Assembly (NCBI GenBank): GCA_943735955.1
Contig: OX030956.1
Location: 12,084,894-12,148,893 of the forward strand
Direction: 5' to 3'
Source: Piscicola geometra
Lineage: Eukaryota; Annelida; Clitellata; Hirudinida; Piscicolidae
Length of the DNA: 64,000 nt
Shown: one piece after another, positions 45,723-58,300 of the stretch
How positions within the stretch are numbered: position 1 is the first letter of the stretch
Layout of the letters: every line of letters starts with the position of its first letter
The notes under the pieces: generated by a model
What the model was told of the DNA's origin: nothing
Databases searched by the model: none
What the model saw: the letters and a program-made list of their open reading frames with translations, nothing else
Position numbers and translations under genes: made by a program

Positions 45723-48700
45723 CCACCACCACGACGGCCACAGGAGGACGAGCAAAGACTCAGTGCTGTCGCCACGCAGGCAATCCTCGAGACTCTTGAG
45801 CGGCTTCAACAAGCTACTCATGAAGTTGAGTAACAGGAGGGGGGGTGGAGGAGGCAAGATGCAGAAGGTCGAGATGGGGGAGGTGGGCTTGGGGGTAGGT
45901 GGTGGGATGGATGTGGGTGGTGGTTGTGGTGGTAATGGTGATGCTAGTGAGGAAGAGATGGTGGAGATGAGGGAGAGGGGCGGTGGTTGTGGCAGGGTGG
46001 AGAGGGAGGAGGATGTGGGCAGCAGTGGTGGTGGCGGGCAGATGGGCGACTCACAGCTGGAGGGCAGCAGGGGCAGGGACTTCTGGGGCGGCTGCAGACT
46101 CGACAAGGTCAAGGACGTCTTTGGCAGCAGCAGGCAGTCCTTCTTCTCCAAGTTCTACAGGGGTACTTCGCCATCATCATCATCAGCAGCCTTTGTATCA
46201 TCATCATCATCATCAGCCTTTGTATCATCATCAGCATCAGCAGGAGCTTTCGTATCATCATCATCATCATCATCAGCTGCTACTTCGACTGCTGCCTTTG
46301 TCGCCACGGCGAATGCTTCGGTCAGTGCTTATAACGTTGGTGGTGCTGGTAATGATTCCAATAACAGTGCCAATATCACTAAGGGATCTAGTAGCGATAT
46401 TAAAACTAATATCAATAATAATAATAATAATAATAATAACAACAAAAATAATAATAATGCTAATGATGAAATGAACGAGGGTGATGATGACAATCCTCGG
46501 ACGAAGATGTTCGCTTCAGACGGATCGATCTGTTATCAGACGATGCTGAAGCATGATAATGATTGTGGTGGTCATGATGATGATAAGGGGTTTGATGATG
46601 ATGATGATGATCAGAATGGCGAAGATACCACTTACTTCAATGAAGATCTCTTGAATACGAGTGATAACAGTATTTTGATGTGTAAGAAGAACAGCAGTGG
46701 TCACATGATGATGGGTGATGATGATGATGATGATGATGAGGATGATGGTGATGGTGAGGATGTTGGTGGTAGTGTTGGTGTATTAAATATAACGTTTTGT
46801 GAAGAGAATGATGAAGAAGGTTTAAAAAATGATAAAGTGAGCAATAATAATAATAACAAGCTCATTAAAAATAATAATAATAACGATGATGGATTCACCG
46901 AAGTGAAGATTGGACTGGGCAAGTTGTTGAATGAAGCGACAACTCTTTGTGATGTCTTTGATAATGATGTTCTACTAATGGGTGCTCATGATGATGATGT
47001 TTTACTCATTGGTGCTGGTGAAGCTGTGGCTGATGGTGGTAGTCTTGGAGACAATGGCTGTGATGATGATGATGATGATGCAGGGGGAAGGGGAGGAGAA
47101 GGAAGAAATGAGAAGAAATGCTTTAATCTGAATGGAAAAAAAGGTTTATCGAATGTAACCAATGCCAAAGTAATAACGGACCAAAAGTGTTTAACGGACC
47201 AAAAGGTTTTAACGCCCTATAGAGTTGCGAAACAAGCAGTAAGTAGGTTGAATGGCTCGATGGTGGACGGGAGGGGCAGGCTGGACGAGGGGGACGTGTG
47301 CAACACCCTTAAAAGGGGAAGGCCCAATACCCTGAAGAATGGCTTGAGGGGTTTTGGCATGAGGAGGGGTGGCAGTGAGAGTTACCTGAATACCACTCTT
47401 TGTGGTAGCTATGCTGTTGTTGTGGCCGCTGCTGCTAGTGGTGGTTGCAGTGGCAGTGGTGGTTGCAGTGGCAGTGGCAGTGGTAGTGGTGGTGGTGGTG
47501 GTGGTGGTGGTGGTGGTGGTAGTGGCAGTGGTAGTGGTAGTGGTGGTGGTGGTGGTGGTGGTGGTGGTGGTGGTGGTTGCAGTGGTAGTGGTGGTGGTGG
47601 TGGTGGTTGCAGTGGTAGTGGTGGTGGTGGTGGTGGTGGTGGTGGTAGTGGTAGTGGTGGTGGTGGTGAGGGGTTGGTGAATGAAGTTTTCTTTGATGAT
47701 GATGATCTCAAGTCGAATAACAACAATGAATTGATCCAGAAAAAATGCACTACAAAGACCTCAACTAGAGATTCTATCATTACCAAGACCGCTCCAATAA
47801 GCGCTACTATCATCAACACCACTCCAATAAGCGACACTCTCATCAGCACCACTACAGTAAGCGACACTATCATCAGCACCACTTCAATAAGCGAACGTCC
47901 AATCACAAAGCGCCTCAAGGGTTTGAAGGAGGACCTTCTAGACACCAGTACTGTCACCTTGCCTGAGAATGAGTCATCATCATCATCATCAGCGAAACCG
48001 CCTGTTGTCTTCAGTGAGGTGTTGAGGAGGGTGATGGAGAAGAGGTGTGGAGGGATGAAGTGGGAAGAGGTGCTTGGGAGTGGAATGGTGGAGGGGAGTT
48101 TAGTGGTTGGTAGGGACCGTGAAGGGGTGGTGGAGGGTAGGAATGGAAGCGGGGCGAAAGATGGTCTCAAAGGAGACGATGATGATGATGTTGATGATCA
48201 TCATCATCCAGCAACTACACCAAACAACCCTCACATCCACAAGCAAGCAACACACTCCACCAACATGGAGGGAGTGAATGAAGCGGAGGAGGAGGAGGGA
48301 GGTGGTGATGGTAATGATTTCGAAGCAATCCAGCGACTGATCAAGGATTGGAGGAGTCGTGGTCATGATGATGATGTTTGTAAGTTTTCCCTCCACCACT
48401 CCAAGCCTTCCTGCCACTCCAGTGTACGATCCAAAAGCAACGGTGATCTGAAAGACCACTCAAGTGGATGTGGCAGACCTGGAGTTCTGTCATCCTTCTC
48501 CTCCTCTTCTTCTTCCTCTTCATCACTCGCTCAATCCCTCAGACGCCCTACAAAACACAAGTCTCAACCGCAACTTGTCATTTCATCCAATGTCAAGGTC
48601 ATGTTGGATAGGAACAAGCAGCCTTCCTCCACCTTCCCTCATCCCACCCACCCCACCACCACCACCACCACCCACTCCACCGCCTCCACCACTACCCACT

Positions 48701-48801
48701 CCACCACCACCCACTCCACCACCACCACCACCACATCCCACCCCCAAGCCTTCATGGAGGCAATCTCTGAGGCATTCTTCCAACCCTCACCTCCACTATA
48801 A
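45661..48801 (+). CDS. Very large low-complexity exon of the RhoGAP gene
   Basis: The frame is open for over 1,040 codons; the first Met is at 45763, but poly-His codons continue upstream, so the true exon start is near or before 45661. Complex islands include VLSPRRQSSRLLSGFNKLLM, which recalls the conserved post-domain RRQS...GALNKF stretch of ARHGAP11, then DKVKDVFGSSRQSFFSKFYR, LTPYRVAKQAVSRLNG and VVFSEVLRRVMEKRCGGMKW. Between them lie runs of Ser, Asn, Asp and about 85 residues of Gly/Ser (47450-47670), and a tenfold-residue repeat of the SISDTIISTT type (47790-47890). The exon ends with a Thr/Pro-rich tail and stop. Most of the product should be disordered. Confidence 0.65.
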
Positions 48802-49034
48802 GGTGAACCAAATGCATCGGCACCTCATTCATCCATTCCTTCTTTATATATGCATCATATAGTAATTATACTACTACTAACTCTACTACCCCTAATACTA
48901 CTACTACTAATAGTAATAATAATATTAATAATCATGATGATGATATCATTAATAATAAATATGATAGTATTAATATATTAAATCATCAAGTACTCAGGTT
49001 TTAATACTCATCTACCCCACCACCACCATGCCAG

Positions 49035-50138
49035 GTACCCCGCCTGCCCATCTCCACCAGGTTACCCTGCAACTTCTCAACTTCCTCCACCTCGTCTGCC
49101 AACATTACGTCATCGCTATCATCATCATCACCATCCCTGCCTATGCCATCATCATCAGCATCATTGGCTGTATCATCATCATCATCATCATCATCATCTT
49201 TGCCTTTATCATCAGAAGCGTTGTTATTACAAACTTCTTGGAGGGATCATGAAGAATCTTCAAGGAATGCTGCAGAGGCTGGTCTTGATGATGATGCTGG
49301 TGATGATGATCACGATGTTGGTGGTGATGATGATGATGAGGTTCATGATGATGATACAGTCATGAACTCCCTCGCTCATTTGCCTCCTCTTCCCATCCCA
49401 CCACCCTCCTCCAAGCCTCCTCGTGTTTCGACCAACAAGCACCCCACCACCCTCACCAACCAGCACCCCACCACCCTCACCAACCAGCACCAACAACACG
49501 CGCTACTGCAACCACCATCATCACCCACCACCAACACTCCACCACCACGCAAGCCAAGCATCGCTTCTCCCCTCCTAACGCCAGCTATGAGCAAGCGAAT
49601 CGAAAGTCGCCAGCATGCTGCCACTTCATCTTTGTCGTCCTCTTCATCGAGCCATGGCCGCTTCAACCCCTATAGCGTCCGTTGCGTCTCCAAGACTAGA
49701 TTCCCGGTCAGAGCGCTCAGAACGCCTGTCTCCTCCGTTGGAATGAAGAAAAATGATGATGAGGAGGATAAGGAGAAAGAGGCGTGTGCTGAGAATGCAT
49801 GCAAGGGGACATACAATGGGACTAATAAGGGTACAGCCAAGGATACAGAAAAATATACAAGCAAGGAGGAAGACACAGAAGGTCAAGCGGATGCCTCAAA
49901 GGTTGTCCACAAACGACCACAAACTCCTTACAGAACTGTCAAAACGCCACTCTGCTCCAACAACAACATCCTAAACAACAATAACAACAACATCCTCAAC
50001 AACAACATTAATAATAGCAACATCTTCAACAACAACAACAATAACAGCACCACTGTTGCCAACAACAACACTAGCAACAACGCCAGTAAGATAGAGAAAG
50101 TCGTCAAGCCAGTTGAAATACACGACAACCAGTACTAA
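49035..50138 (+). CDS. Last exon, Ser/Pro/Asn-rich protein (same gene or neighbour)
   Basis: Open from an acceptor-like CATGCCAG (49027-49034) to a stop at 50138, with an in-frame Met at 49143. It begins VPRLPISTRLPCNFS and has a Ser run, an acidic run, a repeat TTLTNQHP (49440-49490), and basic/proline motifs FNPYSVRCVSKTRFPVRALR and RPQTPYRTVKTPLCS. The TPYR motif also occurs in the preceding big exon, which supports a single gene. How the two join is unclear, because the preceding frame ends in a stop just before a good GT donor. Confidence 0.5.
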   Translation, partial: VPRLPISTRLPCNFSTSSTSSANITSSLSSSSPSLPMPSSSASLAVSSSSSSSSSLPLSSEALLLQTSWRDHEESSRNAAEAGLDDDAGDDDHDVGGDDDDEVHDDDTVMNSLAHLPPLPIPPPSSKPPRVSTNKHPTTLTNQHPTTLTNQHQQHALLQPPSSPTTNTPPPRKPSIASPLLTPAMSKRIESRQHAATSSLSSSSSSHGRFNPYSVRCVSKTRFPVRALRTPVSSVGMKKNDDEEDKEKEACAENACKGTYNGTNKGTAKDTEKYTSKEEDTEGQADASKVVHKRPQTPYRTVKTPLCSNNNILNNNNNNILNNNINNSNIFNNNNNNSTTVANNNTSNNASKIEKVVKPVEIHDNQY

Positions 50139-51296
50139 TGACTTTGATGTTATCAGAATCATTATCATCATCATCATTGTCATCATCATCATCAACCTTA
50201 TTATTATTATGATCATCATTATTATTATTATGATCATCATTATTATCAATATAAATATCATCTTCATCCTCAACATCATCATCATCATCATCGCCATGAT
50301 ATTAATGGGATAGACCCATCGAAATGACTTAGATGTTCGATGAAGACACGTAGATTATACGACGATTCTTTGATTCTTTCCACAAACTCAGTTCGTTCAA
50401 ACTTTCCATTCTATTTAAATCATGTTTATCCCTCTGGAACGATGTTTATTTATGGTGTTTCCTGCTCGTGTGTCTCTGTGAAAGGTTGCTTTCTGATGGA
50501 AGTGTCTCGGCGCCTTGGAGCTATTCCATGTGATGTGCCACCAACAACATCTACGGCTTACTAACTCTTTGGAACTAGCATTTACCGAGTATAAAAACGT
50601 TAAATTAACACACATAGATTGCTTTCCTATTGTCTTCAGCAATGTTGTAACGCTTATTGCTCTACCATACGTTTTATAATCCTTCTAAAACATTCTTTAG
50701 ACGCTTCTGAATTAAACCTTTCCAACAGCCTCCTAACCACCACCACCGCCACTACCACCACCACCTGTGTGACGATTTGAATGCATTGAAAACGTCTATT
50801 TCAAAAACCACTTCATTGCACAGTCAGTACCGAGATCTACAGATGATTATGGGTCAAATTATTTGATGTGTTTTTCTTATTAAGGTAATGTAATAACTAT
50901 TGGTTTTATGACAGATTTTACCTGTTAGATCTGCAAATCCAAAAAAAGATTCAGGAATTGGCAAACTCTCAAAAAAAACTGGAATAGACCTTTTGAAAAA
51001 TGTTGATATTACCTCCATTATGATTTTTATCTTCAACCTGCAATGGACTTAGATGGTACTTGAAAGATCCTAAGGTTAAGTTTTCTAAAAGTTAATTCAA
51101 TTTCAATGAAAACCTTGAAATTTAAAATTTAGTTTAAAAAAAAATCAATTCAAATAAATTTGCAATAAAGAAATAAGTTTTCTAATAATAGTTTATTGAA
51201 GCTCAACCCTTGAAAAGATTTGAAGGCAAGAAATGAGGCGGGATCATAGATATCCTACAAACAACAAGTAGTATATACTATATCTATGGGCGGGAT
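50139..51296. other. Spacer with ATC runs
   Basis: GAT/ATC-type simple repeats at 50160-50300, then AT-rich sequence. I looked for missing C2 or Ras-associating exons of the phospholipase C gene on the minus strand and saw none. Confidence 0.5.
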
Positions 51297-51725
51297 ACTT
51301 TGGAAATCGTACTCGGAAGCATAGACAGAGCAATATAAAAACAGCTGATGGCAATGTTTATTTATTTCTTGAATCAGCTGATTTTGGTTTCTAACAATAA
51401 CAAGAAGCGGCCATGTTATTTTAGATTTCGGCAAACTATCCGAGGCGAGATATTTCGTAAAATGAACAATAACTGAGGCTTCTTTTACTTCTTTTTTTAC
51501 ATATTTTTTTAAAGTTATATGATAGTTCACGATATATATTTCGGCAAACTATCTGAGGTGAGATATATCGTAAAATGAACAATAAATTAGGCTTCTTTAC
51601 TTCTTTTACGAATAATTTTTTGAGTAATTAATAATAATTTTTACTCAGTAATGTCAAATCTGGTATATATTTCGGCAAACTATCTGAGGCGAAATATATC
51701 GTTAAATGAACAATAAATAAGGCTT
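51297..51725. repeat. Dispersed repeat family, triplicated phrase
   Basis: The phrase TTTCGGCAAACTATC...GAGATATATCGTAAAATGAACA appears three times (about 51425, 51540 and 51668), related to 34630 and 37380. The third copy is interrupted by the element at 51726-53200, and its continuation resumes at 53201. Confidence 0.75.
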
Positions 51726-53200
51726 CCCAGTGAACATTCTATATGGGACCTATATGGGTCCCATATGGGCAACTATATGGGCCCCATATGGGCAGCCCAT
51801 ATGGGACCCATGTCAAAATGCTACACCGATTTAAGTGGGTCCCATATGGGCTATATGGGCAACTATATGGGCAGCCTATATGGGCCCTAGATCGGCAGCC
51901 CATATGGGCCCTAGATCGGCAGCCCATATGGGCCCTATATGGGCAGCCCATATGGGACCCATGTCAAAATGCTACACCAAATTAAGTGGGTCCCATATGG
52001 GCTATACGGGCAACACATGATTGATTGATAAATGATTTATTTTTATAAAAAGCAATTAAAATATTTCTACCAAACATAAATTTAAAGATGTAAGAAAAAT
52101 AGTCCAAATATAAAAAATGTGATTAATCGGATTCTTCAAGATTATTTTTTTTTGAATTTTGCTTGGCTTGCTTTTCTAAATTGGACACGTGTACTTTGAT
52201 TTCTCTTCTGTATGTTTGAGTTGAGTTGGTTTTGACAGAACCTGTTGCGAATAATTTATTGATGAATTAAATACCATGGTTTCATTTGTTCTGGTAAAGG
52301 GAAGTGCTAACCGGCTTTTTTTTGTCCTTACACATATTAATAAAAGTGGCTGGTATGTTATATAGATATTGAATACATTGATTACAACTTGTGGGGTTTC
52401 TAAAAGTTTGTTGAACTATTGAATAATTATTTGCATAACTTTAAATTTTCTAATATTAATATTTAATAATGAGAATTTTTTTAAAAACTTTAATAAGAAA
52501 CCAGAATGACTTTCATAGACAAATACTTTTTAAATAATTACAACAGAAGATAACATTTCTAAAATAAAAGAGATAATAAATTCAAATGACTAAAATAAAA
52601 AAATAATAAATATTTTACAAAAACCATGGCCATATGTTACACTAATTCAAAGTCCATTGAGCCCATATAGGACCCATATAGGACCCACATAGGCTTTCCT
52701 TGAAAACACTTAGCATTTTATTTTTTTTAAAGCCCATTTAGCCCATATAGGACCCATAAAGGACCCACATAGGCTTTCCATAAAAACACTTTAGTTTTTT
52801 TTATTATTCAAAGCCCATTTAGCCCATATAGGACCCACATAGGCTTTCCATAAAAACACTTTAACTTTTTTTTTTATTCAAAGCCCATTTAGCCCATATA
52901 GGACCCATATAGGACCCATATAGGTTTTCCAAAAAAACACCTCAACTTTTATTATTATTCAAAGCTCATTTAGCCCATTTAGGACCCATATACTTCCCAA
53001 ATAGGTTTTTCTTTAAAAACACGTTAAATTTTATTCTTTTTTAAAGCCCATTTAGCCCATATAGGACCCATATAGGGCCCATATAGATAATTTCTAGCCC
53101 ACGAAGCCCATATAGGACCCATATAGGACCCATATTGATTACCCTTAGCCCATTTAGCCCATATGGGACCCATATAGGCCCATATAGAATGTTCACAGGG
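51726..53200. mobile_element. DNA element built from CCCATATGGG palindromes
   Basis: The ends are inverted: CCCAGTGAACATTCTATATG on the left and, reverse complemented, CCCTGTGAACATTCTATATG on the right. The left 290 bp is packed with GGGCCCATATGGGC-type palindromes. The right 560 bp is an array of about six ~80-bp units with TTTAGCCCATATAGGACCCA. The AT-rich middle has no ORF. Comparison with the intact sister repeat (51590) gives an empty site GGCTTCTTTAC and a 2-3 bp duplication (TT or TTC). This excludes hAT and leaves the superfamily open. Confidence 0.8.
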
Positions 53201-53722
53201 TTCTTTACTTCTTTTATGAATAATTTTTTGAGTAATTAATAATAATTTTACTCAGTAATGTCAAATCTGTTTACATTAAAATTATTTGAATTGTTATTCC
53301 TTTTTATATACATAAACAATTACCGAGTCCATCATAATCCCAAAAAATAGGTGAAACCACTTTATTTAACTAAAAAATATTATAAAAATTTAGAAATATT
53401 ATGCTAAATTGTTTAATAAAAAGTTTTAGCTTTATATTTTTGGTCAGAGCAATAAAAGTCATCAGCAAAATGTTTTACTAGTAATATTATAGAAGTCAAA
53501 AGTGGTTTTCAACTCTCTAAACTAAACTAATATGAGAAAAAATCTTATTAATTTAAAGTATTTTATTTTGCCTGTTAGCAATCCTGTGTTTCCAGTTTTT
53601 GGTGAATCAATTTGAAGTGATACTAACTTATGACAATTTATTTTATATTTTGATGAAAGCTTTTAATGAAATGAATGCTCACCCTCGGTCTGGTGGTTGA
53701 AAGCAGCCATTTGAATGCCGAC

Positions 53723-55320
53723 TAGAGGTCGGACATGGACGATTTTTCATTCCCGGTCCCGTCCCGTTCCCGAAATTTGTTTTCCCGTCCCGTCCCGTTC
53801 CCGATGGGACATCAGAATTTTGATTCCCGTCCCGTCCCGTTCCCGAAATGTTGTTTCCCGTCCCGTCCCGTTCCCGATAGGACTTCAGAATTTTGATTCC
53901 CGTCCCGTCCCGTTCCCGAAATTTTTTTTCTCGTCCCGACCCGTTCCCGAAAGCTTTTTGTTTTTTTTATTTATTTTTGCTGCCGTTTTCACTGGTCCCA
54001 AACTTGCTAGTTCTAACATTTGTTAAAATTTATTATTTGAAAGTCAGAGAATATTTCTTTTAATAAAATAAAAAAACACGATTTAAATTTCAAATATTTA
54101 TTGAAATGAAAGTATTGAAGTTAGTCATTGTTTTTGAGTAATTCAATCAAGTCTTTATTGCTTTTTACACGGGTTAAACCGTTAAGAGTTTCAGCTTTCA
54201 AATGAGATGATTTTGGGTCTGAAGTTAAACGACCACATATTGAAAAATTCCGTTTACAGCGAATTTAACTTGAAGATACACTAAACAAAATTTTGGCTAC
54301 TTCTTTTAGTATTTTAAAATTGCTCATTTTATTCCAATAAAATAAAACATCTTTAAAATTTTCAATTTTTTTAGGACGTAATTGTGAATATTTGTACAAT
54401 TCTTTTGAATTTTTTTCTTCGTTCATTATTATTAATTCTTCAATAATGTTAGAAATATGTTTTTTGACAACATTCTTATTCTTCACAACTGCAAATATAA
54501 AATCATTCGTATAATTTGATAGTATAATAATTTTATTATAATTTTTACGTTATAAAAACAAACATAATAGGTCTAAATAACCATCATTTGTTTTTTTCCT
54601 CAACGGCACTGCAGCTTGGTCTGGCTGTACAAAATAGAATTAAATTTTCTCTAATGAAAGTCTTGGTATTTATTTCTTTTCTATCCAAAACTTTTTTTCT
54701 ATTATTCTTTTATACTGGGGATGCAACAGACATGCTGTCATATGAATAAGATCAATGGCATCTTTTCTTTTGTCGAAATGATCAACTGAGCAATCATTTG
54801 GAAATTAATCATTCAAATTCAAAGTATCAATTTATAAAATTAAAATAATATAACTGACCATTTTGATTTCATCTGAAAAGTTTTCATCATCACCCATTTA
54901 TTCTAATCTCCCTAATCTTTGGACTCATCATAACAACTTCAAATGTAGTGTTGGAGATTTCGACAATGGCAATGGTGGCTTCGTAAAACATTTCTATTGC
55001 ATTTAATACTTATTTTAAGTACGGAGTATCGATTAAATAAAGATTTCCATACTTAGAAGTTTGCTGAAAAATCATTGTTAAAGAATCCAATCCCAATAAC
55101 TGTTATTCCCGTTTTTCCCGTTCCCGATTTAAAAGTTGATTCCCGTTCCCGTCTTTTCCCGTTCCCGATTTGAATGTTGATTCCCGTTCCCGTTCCCGTT
55201 CCCGTCCCGAAAACCTATTCCCGGTTCCCGACTTTTCCCGTCCCGAAATTAATTTTCATTCCCGCTCCCGCGGGAGTCCCGCGGGTACCCGGTCAGATCG
55301 GGTACCCGGTCCGACCTCTA
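53723..55320 (-). mobile_element. hAT element inserted in the PLC-epsilon Y-box exon
   Basis: A 1598-bp element with inverted ends TAGAGGTCGGAC/GTCCGACCTCTA and a perfect 8-bp duplication ATGCCGAC (53715-53722 and 55321-55328). Both ends have dense CCCGTTCCCG subterminal repeats. On the minus strand (54121-54486) it reads KKIENFKDVLFYWNKMSNFK, ILKEVAKILFSVSSS, stop, CKRNFSICGRLTSDPKSSHL, a hAT C-terminal dimerisation domain with one in-frame stop. Another copy of its right end is at 1-258. Confidence 0.93.
54121..54486 (-). pseudogene. hAT transposase C-terminal fragment
   Basis: About 120 codons of the hAT dimerisation domain within the 53723-55320 element, with one TAA between SVSSS and IRCKRNFS. 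No N-terminal zinc finger or catalytic region is present, so the element must rely on a transposase made elsewhere. Confidence 0.8.
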
Positions 55321-58300
55321 ATGCCGACCATCCACGAGGAGATCGGGTTGAAGTTGGAGGAGTCGATGCGCTTGCCTGCAGGGTACATGCGCACAATCTG
55401 CCTGCTCGAGTGCGTGTCATCCGAATAAATGACGTTAAGGCCATTAATTTCGAAACTTGGAAAAATAATAATCAAAGGTTTTGTATATAAATCAGAAGAC
55501 CTGCGATGGTTTAACTCCTTACACTATAAATACTGTTTGAATGAACAAAGGATATCGGATGAATGTGAGGGTGTGTCGTTGTGAGATGGACTTCGCCTTG
55601 TTTTCACTCATTTACGATATCGGGTAGGCTGTTTGTCTTTTGCTGTTTGGAAACGCCATTGAATTTGCTATAGCAGCTGAGATCGGAGGCAATACAGAAA
55701 TAGGTTTTGAATAAAAACCAAAGGAACTTTTAATAATTTTGAACCAACCTTTGAACTTGATGGCTTGCGTGTTACAAGGTCTGACAAATCTTTAGCCTTA
55801 ACCACTTTTTCCTTCTTCTTCTTGTGCTTTGTGGTCTTGGCAGCGCCTCCTTTGCCACCGCCAAAACTAGCGTTGCTGATGTTGTTGAGGTTGTTGCTGC
55901 TGTTGTTGGCGGATTTGTTGCTTTTTGCTAGAGTGGAGGGAGCAATTGGTGGTTTTGAGATCATCTTGTTTTTCTCAATGTAGCAAGAAAATACATCCTG
56001 TAGCCTTTCAAAGGTTCATTTTCATTATTATAAAAACAATATTCAAAATGAATTTTTTTTAACAATAAAAAATGGAGTTGAAGCTAGAAGATGGCTTACA
56101 GAGGGTTCGATTTGAGCGCATCTTCTTCCTTCTTTGACAGTTGATTGATGAAGTAGGCATTGCTGTTGTTGACATTGACTTCCTTGTTATCTTCAGCCCT
56201 CTTACCCTTCAGAAAGTTCAGCGTGAAGTACTTCTTAGAGCAGTAGTTGACGTTTTCTTTGTTTAATTTCTTGTTGTAGTTGTTAATATTATTGATGATG
56301 TTATCATTTTTATCGCTATTTAAAATTACTCGCACTCTTGCTGGATTGTTTCAAAGGCATTTCAGAATCACTAAATTTATTGTTATTATTTTTGTTGTTG
56401 TTATTGTTGTTGTTATTGTTGTTGCTGCTTGTGTTTCTTTTAGTTTTATCTTCCGTGTAACTCTTGTTGCCTTTGTTATAGTAAGAATCTTCAAGCTCAT
56501 ACGAGTCGAAGAGGAAGGTTTGTGTCGAGGAGGCCTCTGCAGTGACGATGCATCATGACTCAGCAAGAGATGAAATGAATATGATGATAAAACGATTTAA
56601 ACAGGCTTGGTTGCGCTGATGAATAAACCAGGGAAGCATAATCAAGAAGTACCCGAATCCGATTCATAATGATCATCATCATCATCATCGTCTTCGTCGT
56701 CATAGTCACTGGCAGCAGAGGAACTATGCCAGCTGCTGTGCTGTGGAGAAAAGAATGTTTAAAGCACGAAATTTTTTTTAATAATTAAAAATTATTAAAA
56801 CATTAGTATTTCACTAATAATAAATAACACGAAATTCATCGTTAGCAACCTTCTTTTGAGCGTCACTATTTTCGTTATCAGTGTAGCTGTCGAAGCTGAC
56901 ACTCATCTTGCCGGCTCTTTCGCCTTTCTTTTTAGCACTGCCACCAGGCACAGAGTTCGGTTTGTTGACCGCGCCGTTGTTGTTGCATGGCGGTTTGAGT
57001 TTCTTGTTCTTGATGAGGATCTTGTACTGGAGGTCTCTCAGTGTGGGAGTCTCAGGCAAGTTGTCTTCAGGTCTCACCAACTTACTCGCCAACACCTCCT
57101 GGGGAAGAATTGTTTTTATTCATAAAAATAATTAATTCCAAAAGATAAGATATATATTTATATACATTTATAATACTTTGGAAGTAATTATTATTTTATT
57201 AGAAGGTAATTAAAAAAGAGTTTTAATGAGTTTAATTTGTTGAAGTTATTAATATAATTAATAAAAACAATATATTTTTTAAAGTGAAGCATATTCTCAC
57301 AACAAATAGTGTGGCCATGGTTTGCTGCTGGGCGAGCGAGCAATGGTTCTCAATTGAGAGGATGACAGGCAGGGGACTGGTTAGGAAAGCCGCTCTTCCT
57401 ATTGATGTTAAAGCGTCCTGTCAAGGATGGTGAATGGTTTAAAAGAGGGACTAATTAAACATTGCAAAAATAGAAACTTTGAGAGAAATCTTTGAGGTGA
57501 GAGTGTATCCATGGTAGATGATTGGCTGGCCATCGTTGCCATCCCAGCAGTCCAGTTCCACACACCGACAGCCTCTTATCAAAACCTATTCAGTTCGATG
57601 TTTTGTTTTTGTTTTTGAGCCTTTCAAAAATTTTCGAATCAATTATGCAGCATATAAAGTTTTAAAAAAGCACGATAAAAAAATTAAAATATGGTTAAGC
57701 TGAAGTGCTGAAGTTAAATACGGATCTTTCCTAGCAGGGCCTACAAAGCAGAATGCATAGCGCACCTGGGCATACAAGTCAGCTGAGGCTTCTCCCTTGA
57801 GTTGGTGGCCAGTGAGGTAGATGTTGTGGGAGGAGTTGATTTAGTAGTGCGACAGTGGCTGGTCTAAGTCCTGGATGAAAAGCCAATGTGAAAAGTAAAA
57901 AGAAAAAAAATAAAGAAGCTTAAAACTTGTATGGCTCTATTTGAAGCTACAGAAGCAATAATTACGAATAGGGGAAAATAACTCCAAACTTAACCCCAAA
58001 TCTAATCTTAACTTTAACCCTAATTCTTACAAAGAAACATAAGACAAATATACATAAATAACCCACCAAATACAAAAACAAATACAAATAAAATAAATAT
58101 ACTTTTGAGGTTTCAAATGAAATCACTCTTATGAAAAAAATTACTTTGTGGCTTGAAATGAAGAGGTAGAATATTTATGCTATAAAGAGAATATAATCTC
58201 TAAGAATATACCAGGCTGAGAGGCTGTAGGGCGTAGTTGTGTGGGTGCAGCATGAAGCGACAGAAGCCTTCGAAGCTCATGCGACCATCACTGCGCCTGT

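Noticed and set aside
47409..48170. Minus-strand Pro/Leu-rich ORF
   Set aside because: It is the shadow of the Gly/Ser-rich plus-strand exon; the plus frame holds the conserved islands.
51739..52020. MG-Y/H-rich repeat proteins
   Set aside because: They are translations of CCCATATGGG palindromes present in several frames.
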